From Candidatus Shapirobacteria bacterium (lineage in GTDB: Bacteria > Patescibacteriota > Microgenomatia > UBA12405 > JAHJSD01), in NCBI GenBank assembly GCA_027021145.1, contig JALUUX010000073.1, forward strand, positions 1-34,406: 34,406 nt of DNA. Direction: 5' to 3'. Positions 9,286 to 17,372 of the stretch are shown here, in pieces. Positions within the stretch are counted from its first letter, which is position 1. Every line of letters starts with the position of its first letter. Made by a program: the position numbers and the translations under genes. The notes below the pieces were generated by a model, which was not told the origin of the DNA, searched no databases, and saw only the letters and a program-made list of their open reading frames with translations.

Positions 9286-9316
9286 ATTTGGATACAAAAA
9301 TGATGTCGCTGTCGGA
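9268..9316 (+). repeat. 49-bp imperfect-palindrome repeat, copy 2
   Basis: This is an exact copy of 8551-8599, 717 bp downstream, with arms at 9270-9281 and 9304-9315. It supplies the last five codons and stop of the PaaX-like gene and ends 6 nt before the -35 box of the next gene. Confidence 0.95.
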
Positions 9317-9322
9317 TGGGGC

Positions 9323-9352
9323 TTGACGGGATGGTTTTTCGGTGTTTAAATA
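9323..9352 (+). promoter_or_regulatory. Sigma70-type promoter for the 1329-aa secreted protein
   Basis: TTGACG (9323-9328), an 18-nt spacer, then TAAATA (9347-9352). The ATG is at 9365, so the leader would be about 5 nt with no Shine-Dalgarno. It lies immediately after the 49-bp palindrome. Confidence 0.65.
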
Positions 9353-9364
9353 GAACTGAGATAA

Positions 9365-12300
9365 ATGAAAGGGAGAAGAATTTTTCTTTTGGCATCAATT
9401 TTTAGCTCTCTAGGGTTAGCTTTCTTTGTTTTTAGAACTAGACTTCTGATTAGAGCAGCCAATTATGAGGCAACCATTACTTCGTTCACTGTAGATAGTT
9501 CCAGTCTTGGGGCTACAGGAGTAACCTACACTCTTGAGTTCAAGTTTTCTCAAGATTTTGTTGGGGGGACAGGTAGTTCAGCTAATTTGATTTTGAAGCG
9601 AATTGTGACCCAACAAGGAGCTGATGTCACCTCCAATATGGCCTCAGCCACTGGTTCGATTTCTAGTTTTCAATATCAGGATAGCAATGGCGCCTGGCAA
9701 ACTATCAGCTATGACAATAATAGTTTTTCGGCCCAAATATCTGACTCATTTTTGGTTTATCATTTTAGCGATATTACTACCAATATTCCCGCTAATCGTC
9801 CCATTCGATTAGTTATTGGAGGAGTCACCAATCCTTCGAAGGCGGGAAGTTATGCCTTCGATCTTAGTTTTGCTGATGCTAATGGAAATAATTTTTCGGT
9901 TGAACCCTACAATAATCCCGAGCGAACGGTTCGGGTTGATATTGGGGATTATTGTTTCAAAGTAAAAATTACTGCTCCTGATGGAACAACCGCGATGCCA
10001 GGTCTAGATGTTTTTGTTGATTCGGCTGATCACTCTTTTAACACTTTTCTTAAGACCGACTATTTAGGCTTTGTCTCTTTTTATAGTGACGGCTTTACTG
10101 GTCTGACTAACTGTCCTTCGGGGAGTAATCAAAAAGTTTATCTATTTATTAATATTGGTCCTGATAGTTCTAATCCCAATCACTACTTCCCGCCCGAACC
10201 CACAGTACTTACTTTACCCACTAATCAGGATACTTATGTTAGCAATCCGATTAAGCTAGTCCAAGCTAGTAAGACTATTTCGGGGACGATAACCTATTCT
10301 GATGGTAGTGGTGGAGTTAGTGGGGCGCGGATTAATGCTTTTCAGCCGGACACGGGTCAGTTTACCCAAACCACTAGTGGGAGTGATGGCAGTTTTACCC
10401 TTTATGTTGGTGGTGGTACTTGGGAAGTAATGCCTGAGGCGCAGTCAGACTCTAATTGGGCTTACGGGGCTCCGCCGGAGCGAGTTAGTTTTCAAGAAAA
10501 TACCGAATCGGAATCAGCTACAGTCAATTTTAGTGTTGATAAGGCAACGGCTAGCGTTACTGGCCGACTTTTAAAGCCTGATGGCACGCCTGTTTCGCCT
10601 AGTGAGGGCTATGGAGTAGGGGTTTTTAGTATGGAAGGTAAGGGAGGTGGCGGGCCGGTGGGCAATAATGGCGTCTTTCAGATTAATGTGCCAGCGGGAA
10701 GATATCAGTTTGAAGTCTGGACTCCGCCCGATAGCACTTACGGTTCGCCTGGAGGGAGAACAGTCGAGGTGAAAGAGGGTGAAACCGTCGATTTGGGTGA
10801 TATTACGCTAGTAACTAAGGATGCCACCATTCAGGGAACAGTAAAAGTAGCAGGCACTAATACGGGTGTGGCTAATGTAACGATCAATGCTTTTGTGCGT
10901 GATGGTGGGGGATTCGCGATGACTACTACCGATGCTGATGGTAATTTTAGTCTTTCGGTTACCTCAGGTACTTGGATGGTGATGCCGATGTTTGATCCTA
11001 GTGCCAACTATGCCCTGACTGATCCACCTCAAGAAGTTCGGGTTGCTTCGGGAGAAACGGCTACGGTAACAATTAGTGTTGAGTCAGCTACGGCCACCAT
11101 CCGAGGCAGCTTGGTTGACAGTAATGGCAACTTGGTTTCGGTCTATGGTTATGCTTTTGCGGAAACGCCAGGAGGGGAAATGTTTGGTCCGGGGGGAATG
11201 GGAGGGCCAATTGAGCGCGGCACTTTTTCCTTTAAGGTTCCGGCAGGAAGTTATAATATTAGCGCTGTTTTGGCACCTGGATCAAACTATACTGTCGGCC
11301 AGTCTCAGTCAGTAACCGTAGCCGACGGCCAAACTGGAGCGGTAACGATCAGCTTGGTTCAGAATAACGCCACCATTACTGGCTCAATTTTAGACCAGGA
11401 TGGTAATGCTGTTTCTCCTTCTGACTTTTTTGTTTTTGCCGTCTCAGAAACGGGTGGCCATAAAACTTTTCAAGAGGGGACAGTGAATGGCAGTTCTTAT
11501 ACTATTCAGGTAGCGGCTGGAGAGTGGAGTCTGGGTTATTTCGTTGATCCAAGTACGGGTTATATGTCGGCTCCTCCTGATCCATCGTTACGGTTTACTG
11601 TCAATTCAGGAGAAACAGTGGTTAGAAATATTACTCTTCATGCCGCCAATAGCACGATTACCGGTCGAGTGACGAAGCCTGATGGCTCAGCGGCCGTGGG
11701 GGTTTTTGTCTCCGCCGATAATCGAGAAACTGAGGGAGGGGAGTTTATGAATGGGGCGCCGACTAATAACGACGGTTATTATACTATTCGAATTGCCGCT
11801 GGCAGTTATAAACTGCGAGCTAATGTTGCCCCAGGATCAGGCTACCTTTCGCCGGCCGAGCAGACGGTAACCGTAGCTGATGGAGAAAGTAAAACAGTCA
11901 ATTTTACTTTGCGAGAATCAAATGCTACGATCACGGGTCAAGTAACTTTGAGTGGCGCAGGCAAGCCCGCCTTTGTTTACGCCTGGTCCGAAGATGGTGG
12001 TTTTACCCAGACTCAAGCTAATGCCAGCGGTAATTATAGCCTCTCGGCCTCAACTGGCACTATCTGGCATGTAGGAGCGCGCTATGAATCGGGTACCAGT
12101 GCTTATGAAGCTAGTGAAACAAGGGTGGATTTGACTAGTGCCAATTCTGGTACTGCCAATTTGGCCCTCGCCAGTCTAGATTATAATTTGCCTGAACCCT
12201 ATAGCGTCACTTTTGACGCTACCAAGCCCAAGATTATTACTCTTTCTGATGGCACAGAGATTAATATTCCAGCCAATGCTCTGGCCACCTCAGGTAATGT

Positions 12301-13354
12301 TACTTTGAGCATTGAACCAAAGGTTTCCCTGCCTGCTAAGAAGGGCGATCGGCCAGTTTGGTATGGCTATGAGTTTACCGCTATTAATAGCAGCGGTCAG
12401 ACTATTACCCAATTCAATAGCAATATTACTATTACTTTTCCTTACACTGATGCTCAATTGAACAAGCTGGGAATTACTGCTGACGATCTGATTCCTTCTT
12501 ATTGGGATGATACTTCGGGGACCTGGAAGAAGGTCGATAATGTTACCGTTGATACCACGGCGAAAACGGTAACGATTACCATTAACCACTTTACCAATTT
12601 TGCCCTGACAGCTAATTACACCAGGGGAACCACTAGTTCTACTAGTAGTGGAGCTACTTCGGGAACTAATGCTTCAGGTGGGGTTTCTAAGCCGATGGCA
12701 CCCAAAGAAACTGGCTCCATTGTCGAAGGAGCAACTAATAAAGTGGTTTGGATGATTCCAGCGGGAGCCTTAGAATGGGATGCCGATTTTGAAATGACTC
12801 AATTAAGGGAGGGATTTGAGAAGCCTAAACCACCACTGTGGATTGCCTCGGGTCCTTATCAAGTGACGATGAAGGCTTGGTGGAATGGGGCGAAATTTAG
12901 CCATTTTCGGAAGCCGGTAACTTTAATTATCCGTTATGATCCGACTGCTCTGGGTAATATTCCGGAAGAATCACTGCGACTGAATTATTATGATCCAGCT
13001 AAAAAGCGTTGGCGCCCGCTTAATTCTTTGCTGATTACTGATCGCCACGAGGTAGCGGCGGTAGTGAGTCAAGTTCATGGCCTTTATGCCTTGATTGGTG
13101 GTTTTGGCTATCAGGGAGCGCCGCAATACTTAGAGGAAACGGTTACTGCCACCGCTCGATCAGAAGAAATTGGCTTGAAAGAAGATCTTTTGCCCAAGAG
13201 AGAGGTGAGAGAAGAATTATCCAAAAGTAGTGAGGACCAACCAGTAATTCGCTCCAGTCCCTCGCCAGAACCAGAACCATCGGTTGCGGCAGTTAAACCC
13301 AAAGAGAGTTGGTTTAAGCGGCTTTTAAAGAAAATATTTCCTTTTCTTCGCTGA
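9365..13354 (+). CDS. Large secreted protein with seven carboxypeptidase-regulatory-like repeats
   Basis: The 1329-aa protein has a signal peptide or N-terminal anchor (KGRR then a hydrophobic run, residues 5-30). Residues about 35-190 form an all-beta region and 195-300 a first Ig-like domain. Seven repeats of about 91 aa follow, beginning near residues 303, 397, 488, 577, 669, 763 and 854 with TISG/SVTG/TIQG/TIRG/TITG and containing Dxx.G.F.l.v..G.w...; this matches CarboxypepD_reg/CNA-B-like folds. Next come a ZU5-like domain (about 945-1080, EINIPANALATSGNVTLSIEP), a Ser/Thr/Gly linker (about 1088-1105), a second ZU5-like domain (about 1115-1245, WMIPAGALEWDADFEM) and a charged tail. The tail ends in a basic amphipathic WFKRLLKKIFPFLR rather than an LPXTG or membrane anchor. 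Likely a surface adhesin or scaffold. Confidence 0.85.
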   Translation: MKGRRIFLLASIFSSLGLAFFVFRTRLLIRAANYEATITSFTVDSSSLGATGVTYTLEFKFSQDFVGGTGSSANLILKRIVTQQGADVTSNMASATGSISSFQYQDSNGAWQTISYDNNSFSAQISDSFLVYHFSDITTNIPANRPIRLVIGGVTNPSKAGSYAFDLSFADANGNNFSVEPYNNPERTVRVDIGDYCFKVKITAPDGTTAMPGLDVFVDSADHSFNTFLKTDYLGFVSFYSDGFTGLTNCPSGSNQKVYLFINIGPDSSNPNHYFPPEPTVLTLPTNQDTYVSNPIKLVQASKTISGTITYSDGSGGVSGARINAFQPDTGQFTQTTSGSDGSFTLYVGGGTWEVMPEAQSDSNWAYGAPPERVSFQENTESESATVNFSVDKATASVTGRLLKPDGTPVSPSEGYGVGVFSMEGKGGGGPVGNNGVFQINVPAGRYQFEVWTPPDSTYGSPGGRTVEVKEGETVDLGDITLVTKDATIQGTVKVAGTNTGVANVTINAFVRDGGGFAMTTTDADGNFSLSVTSGTWMVMPMFDPSANYALTDPPQEVRVASGETATVTISVESATATIRGSLVDSNGNLVSVYGYAFAETPGGEMFGPGGMGGPIERGTFSFKVPAGSYNISAVLAPGSNYTVGQSQSVTVADGQTGAVTISLVQNNATITGSILDQDGNAVSPSDFFVFAVSETGGHKTFQEGTVNGSSYTIQVAAGEWSLGYFVDPSTGYMSAPPDPSLRFTVNSGETVVRNITLHAANSTITGRVTKPDGSAAVGVFVSADNRETEGGEFMNGAPTNNDGYYTIRIAAGSYKLRANVAPGSGYLSPAEQTVTVADGESKTVNFTLRESNATITGQVTLSGAGKPAFVYAWSEDGGFTQTQANASGNYSLSASTGTIWHVGARYESGTSAYEASETRVDLTSANSGTANLALASLDYNLPEPYSVTFDATKPKIITLSDGTEINIPANALATSGNVTLSIEPKVSLPAKKGDRPVWYGYEFTAINSSGQTITQFNSNITITFPYTDAQLNKLGITADDLIPSYWDDTSGTWKKVDNVTVDTTAKTVTITINHFTNFALTANYTRGTTSSTSSGATSGTNASGGVSKPMAPKETGSIVEGATNKVVWMIPAGALEWDADFEMTQLREGFEKPKPPLWIASGPYQVTMKAWWNGAKFSHFRKPVTLIIRYDPTALGNIPEESLRLNYYDPAKKRWRPLNSLLITDRHEVAAVVSQVHGLYALIGGFGYQGAPQYLEETVTATARSEEIGLKEDLLPKREVREELSKSSEDQPVIRSSPSPEPEPSVAAVKPKESWFKRLLKKIFPFLR

Positions 13355-13359
13355 TCAGA

Positions 13360-13365
13360 TATAAT
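13360..13365 (+). promoter_or_regulatory. Candidate -10 box upstream of PIG-V-like gene
   Basis: A perfect TATAAT lies directly after the stop of the secreted-protein gene and 11 nt before the ATG at 13377. The -35 region is weak (TTTCCT). The position argues for ATG 13377 over the upstream TTG at 13365. Confidence 0.45.
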
Positions 13366-13376
13366 TGAGATCGGCA

Positions 13377-14438
13377 ATGCTTAAATATATTTTGAAGCTC
13401 TTTTGTCTTCTTCAGTTGGTGGTAGTTTTCTCTTGGTTTTTGGGGGAAAGGTTTTTTCCTCTTAAAGAGACTTTCTTGGGCAGGGGTTTAGGTGAGTCAG
13501 TTGATCAACCTTTAATTTGGAGCCGAGCCAATTTTGATGGTTTTTATTATGCCAAGATTGCTCGTGATGGCTATCAATATCTTCAGCAGGCCTTTTTCCC
13601 TTTTTATCCTAAATTAATTAAGCTCTTTCAACCGTTATTTGGAAATTTTATTTTCTCAGGGATGGTTTTGGCTTCGATTTTCTTTTTGCTTGCCCTTTGG
13701 TTGTTGGCTCAACTTTTAAAAAGGGAGGGCGAAGAGGAAAGGATTATTAAGCGAGCCCTACTTTTTTTAGTTCTTTTTCCCACTAGTTTTTACTTTATTT
13801 CGGTTTATACTGAATCCCTATTTCTTTTTCTGGTCGTTTTAACCTTTTGGTGGTCAGGAAAGCGACGATGGTTTTTGGCCGGTTTGACGGCGGGCTTAGC
13901 TTCTTATACTCGGTTGGTAGGTATCTTTCTCTGGCCTGCCCTGATTTATGAATATTATCAGGCAGAGAGTCGACGTAAAATGAGGGAGCGACTCTCGGCA
14001 GCTAAAAAAGCTTTAGCTTATCGCCTAAGCCTTCGATATCTTGGTTATCTCATTCGATCTCGTTGGCATCATTTCAAAAACCTAGCTGCTCTTTCTCTTT
14101 CTGGTTGGGGTCTTTTAAGTTATATGATTTATCTCAAGAGAACTACTGGTGACTGGTTTTATTTTGCTCGAGTTCAGCCTGAGTTTGGGGCCCAGAGGAG
14201 TGTTGACCGCCTGATTTTGCTTTACCAGGTTTTCTGGCGCTATTTGAAAATGATTTTCAGAGTTAATCCTCAGAGTTATGTTTACTTTAATGTTTGGCTT
14301 GAATTCTTGGTTGCTCTGTTGTTTTTGATAATTCTGGCTTGGGCTTGGCTAACTCTAATCCATCGAGAAGAGAGAAAGCCTAATTGGCGGCCTGGATGGC
14401 TGATTTTTGCCACTTTAGCCTATCTCTTGACACTTTAA
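13377..14438 (+). CDS. PIG-V-like mannosyltransferase, frame broken near its 3' end
   Basis: The protein is polytopic with the PIG-V/GT76-like signature FDGFYYAKIARDGYQYLQQAFFPFYP in the first outer loop, then FPTSFYFISVYTESLFLFL and SYTRLVGIFLWPALIYEYY. Family members add mannose from polyprenyl-phosphate-mannose. ATG 13377 is preferred over TTG 13365 because it begins the first membrane segment (MLKYILKLFCLLQLVVVF). The frame stops at 14438 after FATLAYLLTL, but the family's expected C-terminal segment (TGTFSSMPRYVLVCFPCFLVLAK) continues at once in another frame to 14596. One extra T in the TTT run at 14434-14436 would restore a single ORF of about 406 residues reading LLTLLTGTFSSMPRY. It is therefore a frameshifted gene or a sequencing indel. 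Confidence 0.8.
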   Translation: MLKYILKLFCLLQLVVVFSWFLGERFFPLKETFLGRGLGESVDQPLIWSRANFDGFYYAKIARDGYQYLQQAFFPFYPKLIKLFQPLFGNFIFSGMVLASIFFLLALWLLAQLLKREGEEERIIKRALLFLVLFPTSFYFISVYTESLFLFLVVLTFWWSGKRRWFLAGLTAGLASYTRLVGIFLWPALIYEYYQAESRRKMRERLSAAKKALAYRLSLRYLGYLIRSRWHHFKNLAALSLSGWGLLSYMIYLKRTTGDWFYFARVQPEFGAQRSVDRLILLYQVFWRYLKMIFRVNPQSYVYFNVWLEFLVALLFLIILAWAWLTLIHREERKPNWRPGWLIFATLAYLLTL

Positions 14439-14596
14439 CCGGCACTTTTTCTTCCATGCCCCGTTATGTTTTGGTTTGTTTTCCTTGTTTTTTGGTTTTG
14501 GCAAAATTAAAACTACCCAAGGCAGTTTATTTCCTTAGCGCCCTATTCCTTTTACTTTGCAGCTCCTTGTTTGTCCGTGGCTATTGGATTGCCTAA
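14384..14596 (+). pseudogene. Displaced C-terminal part of the PIG-V-like mannosyltransferase
   Basis: In this frame LTGTFSSMPRYVLVCFPCF is followed by two hydrophobic segments and FVRGYWIA-stop. The S-MPRY motif and the terminal membrane helices are the expected end of the gene at 13377, so this is not an independent gene. The meaningful part starts near 14436. Confidence 0.75.
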
Positions 14597-14607
14597 ACTG
14601 ATTTGAC

Positions 14608-14643
14608 CATTTGATCATTTAGCATTTGCCATTTATCATTTTA
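14608..14643 (+). repeat. 7-bp periodic CATTTNN repeat in spacer
   Basis: CATTTGAT, CATTTAG, CATTTGC, CATTTAT and CATTTTA follow one another with a period of 7 (one 8). The word is the reverse complement of the CAAAATG unit at 1332-1379. It sits in the 78-bp gap before the phosphatase-like gene. Confidence 0.7.
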
Positions 14644-14674
14644 GATAATCAATGTTAAATGTTTAAATGAATAA

Positions 14675-16144
14675 ATGACTAAATCGAAAAAGATTTTCGT
14701 TTTTGCTCTTGATGGAGCGACTTGGAAATTGCTCGACCGCTGGATTGAGAAAGGTCATTTGCCCTTTTTGGCTAAATTAGTTAATCAGGGAATTAAGCGC
14801 GATCTAATTAGCACGATCCCTCCTCGAACTGCTCCTGCTTGGGCCTCTTTTATTAGTGGTCTAACACCAGCAGAACATGGTATTTATGACTTTCTGGTTA
14901 CCAGAGATGTTTTTGGTAATAGAGAGGAAGAAATGGTTAATGGTGGTTGGCTGGGGAAGAATAAATTTTGGAAAAAATGGGAGCGAGAGGGAAAGAAAAT
15001 AGGTTTAATCAACCTTCCTTTGGGTTATCCCGTAGAGAAAGTGAATGGGGTTTTAATTTCTTCGTTTTTAACGCCTGAAGGAGCCCAATTTGCTTATCCC
15101 TCCAAAATGATTGATCGCCTGGAAAGGTTGGGTTTAGGTCGAGACAAGATCGGCCTCTTGGATCAGTATATGGAGAAAAAAACCAATCGAGAGATTTTTG
15201 AATTGGTTAAAGCTCAGCTGGATCAACGATTTCGGGGAGCAAGACAATTAATAGAAGAAATGGATTTTGATTTTTTCTTTTTTTACTGTCGAGAAACCGA
15301 TATTGTTCAGCACTTATTTTGGCGGGGGCGTCAAACTCTAGAACTATACCGTCGCCTTGACCGACTATTAGGTGATTTTTATGAATTTCTAGGCAAGAAA
15401 TATGGCAAGAGAAATTTTTACTTTCTCTTAATGTCTGACCATGGCTTTCATCCCTCGCCCAAGATTCAGGTCAATCTTTATCCCTGGCTGCGAAAACAGG
15501 GGTTGTTAAAAACCTCGCTAAAAGCTTCGCTGGCTAGAGTTTTTCGAAAATTAGCCATTTGGGAACGGGATAAATCGAATAGTCGCTTTAATTGTTGGGG
15601 CGAATCACCTCTTTTGAGAGTGGGTATTTTTGGAATTTGGCTCAATAGAAAGTTATTAGGTCGACGCTACCAGCAATATCGGCATGAATTAATCGAAGCT
15701 CTGCGACAACTCAAATTTGGCAATCGTAGGGTTTTCCAATTGGTGGCCCCTAGGGAGGAAATCTATCCTCGAGGAAGAAAAAAGTGGCTTTGGGATATTA
15801 TTTGGTTAACCCGGCCCTATTTTGTCATTGGCCCTTGTTCGATTGAGCGGAAAGTTTTCATTTCTGCCAGCAATCCGATTAGAGATAGATTGCTGGGCTG
15901 GCACGATTCGGATCGGCGAGGAATATTTTTAATCAAAGGTGTGGGGGCAAGAAGGCTTCTTAGGCCCTGGCAAAACAAAGAGATCTTTATCTGGGATTTG
16001 CCCCAAATCTTTGATCTAATCATGGGATACAGGAAAAGAAAGTCAATCAAATTGTCAAGAACTGCTAGGTCAAAGAGGTTGAAGTTGAGTGATAAAGAAA
16101 GAGGAATATTAGCGCAGCGATTGAAAAACCTTGGCTATCTTTAG
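14675..16144 (+). CDS. Alkaline phosphatase superfamily phosphohydrolase/phosphodiesterase
   Basis: The 489-aa protein has the type I phosphodiesterase/phosphomutase layout (COG3379-like): FALDGATW with metal Asp13, PPRTAPAWASFISGLTPAEHGIYDF with nucleophile Thr52, YCRETDIVQHLFW with D209 and H213, MSDHGFHPSP with D255-H256, and GWHDSDRRGIFLI near residue 410. All metal and nucleophile positions look intact, so it should be active on a phosphodiester or phosphomonoester. No signal peptide or membrane helix is visible, which places it in the cytoplasm; substrates in this branch are often nucleotide-sugar or lipid-linked intermediates, but that is inference. The gene ends 19 bp from the convergent minus-strand gene. 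Confidence 0.87.
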   Translation: MTKSKKIFVFALDGATWKLLDRWIEKGHLPFLAKLVNQGIKRDLISTIPPRTAPAWASFISGLTPAEHGIYDFLVTRDVFGNREEEMVNGGWLGKNKFWKKWEREGKKIGLINLPLGYPVEKVNGVLISSFLTPEGAQFAYPSKMIDRLERLGLGRDKIGLLDQYMEKKTNREIFELVKAQLDQRFRGARQLIEEMDFDFFFFYCRETDIVQHLFWRGRQTLELYRRLDRLLGDFYEFLGKKYGKRNFYFLLMSDHGFHPSPKIQVNLYPWLRKQGLLKTSLKASLARVFRKLAIWERDKSNSRFNCWGESPLLRVGIFGIWLNRKLLGRRYQQYRHELIEALRQLKFGNRRVFQLVAPREEIYPRGRKKWLWDIIWLTRPYFVIGPCSIERKVFISASNPIRDRLLGWHDSDRRGIFLIKGVGARRLLRPWQNKEIFIWDLPQIFDLIMGYRKRKSIKLSRTARSKRLKLSDKERGILAQRLKNLGYL

Positions 16145-16163
16145 ATTAAATCTTCGTTACCTT

Positions 16164-17366
16164 TTAATCTTGACGGTCGAAAAGAGAGATTCCAATTTTC
16201 TCCTGGATTGCTTTGGCAATGAATTCCTTAAAAATAAGCTCTGTTTTCTTAGAACCGGAGAGACTCTCGCTCAAATAAGACCAATCGGTTGCCTCTTTGG
16301 TGTTGCTTTTGTCTTGGGCAAATAAATTAATTGTTACTTGATAACCTTTCTTTTTTAACCTGACCGCTTGAGAAAGGATGCCGTTGAGGATATCTAATCT
16401 AACAGCCGGATCGATTTCAATTTTATTTTCCGGATCGACAGTATATTTGGCCCCAAAAGTGCCTGTATTGAACCAGATTTTCTTTACTCCTAGGATTTCT
16501 GCTGCCTCGGTGATAATTGGTTCGCTCAAAAATTCTTGCGGATTAAAGACTCGACTTTGATCTTGAGCTGTTTTTGGCGGCGCCCAAGGGAAGCCTTGGA
16601 CGCCGAAGCTGTCTACTAGTTGATGGTCAATATTAATTAAATAGGGGCGAAGACTAACATATTCACCGCTGGTCCAAGAAAAGTCATCGTTCTCATAAGT
16701 GGCAGAGTTGAGCAAAACACTTCCTCTGGCTTGGGGAAAATATTTTTTCATTAATCGGAGGTATTTATTAACGATAGCAGCATAATCAGCTGGAGTAGCA
16801 TTGATATGATTCCAGAGGGGGAGGTTGGCTTCTGGAAAAGGAACCCAAGTTCCCATTTCTTTATCTTTGATGCCGCTCTGCTTAAGAGTTTTGAAATAAG
16901 TATTAATAAAGTGATCATAAAATCCGCTTCGGAATTCGCGAAAGTCAATCAAGCCCCAGGCGGTGACCGGTTCAACTATAACTAGGGGCCTAATTTGGAA
17001 TTGGGCGAATAATTTGAGCCTTTGAGCCATTTTTTGAGCCGAATTTTTGGCAATTATGTCATCTTTAGGCATATCAGTGAAAATCATTAATTGGTTGCTT
17101 ACTAATGAGCGACAGACCTGTTGGTATTTATCCAGTTGAATTAAATGGGGATCGTTGCTTTGTTTCAGGTCTTTAATCATTGGCTCGGAGCGACAATGGG
17201 AAAGACGAAGAATTTTCTGGGCCGAGTCGAGAACGGTTTTTGGCTTTGGTTTAGCTGGTTGTCTGATAATAGGTTGGCCCACTAAAGCCTGGAAAGTAAT
17301 ATTAATCGTAGTTAAAACGATAAAAATGATAAAAAGGGTGATTAGAGCGATATTTTTTTTGGTCAT
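16164..17366 (-). CDS. Membrane-anchored TIM-barrel glycoside hydrolase-like protein
   Basis: The 400-aa protein has an N-terminal membrane anchor (KKNIALITLFIIFIVLTTINITF), a Pro/Lys linker, then a soluble domain facing outside. The segments IRPLVIVEPVTAWGLIDF, EMGTWVPFPEANLPLWNH, GSVLLNSATYENDDFSW, VDSFGVQGFPWAPP and KIWFNTGTFGAKY are spaced like successive strands of a (beta/alpha)8 glycoside hydrolase; the Glu in PFPEAN is a candidate acid/base, GH26-like. I cannot assign a GH family. It is the last gene of the minus operon, 6 bp after the processive synthase, so a role in trimming or releasing that polymer is plausible (PgaB's hydrolase domain is a functional parallel). Confidence 0.6.
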   Translation of the reverse strand: MTKKNIALITLFIIFIVLTTINITFQALVGQPIIRQPAKPKPKTVLDSAQKILRLSHCRSEPMIKDLKQSNDPHLIQLDKYQQVCRSLVSNQLMIFTDMPKDDIIAKNSAQKMAQRLKLFAQFQIRPLVIVEPVTAWGLIDFREFRSGFYDHFINTYFKTLKQSGIKDKEMGTWVPFPEANLPLWNHINATPADYAAIVNKYLRLMKKYFPQARGSVLLNSATYENDDFSWTSGEYVSLRPYLINIDHQLVDSFGVQGFPWAPPKTAQDQSRVFNPQEFLSEPIITEAAEILGVKKIWFNTGTFGAKYTVDPENKIEIDPAVRLDILNGILSQAVRLKKKGYQVTINLFAQDKSNTKEATDWSYLSESLSGSKKTELIFKEFIAKAIQEKIGISLFDRQD

Positions 17367-17372
17367 GTTGTT

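Noticed and set aside
12290..12589. Minus-strand ORF of 99 codons in the secreted-protein gene
   Set aside because: It mirrors the beta-rich coding frame and lacks start context or motifs.
9365..13354. Metallocarboxypeptidase
   Set aside because: Only the regulatory-like beta domains are present; no zinc peptidase domain is seen.
14384..14596. Independent small membrane protein gene
   Set aside because: Its SMPRY motif and helices are the missing C-terminus of the PIG-V-like gene, and its nominal TTG start overlaps that gene.
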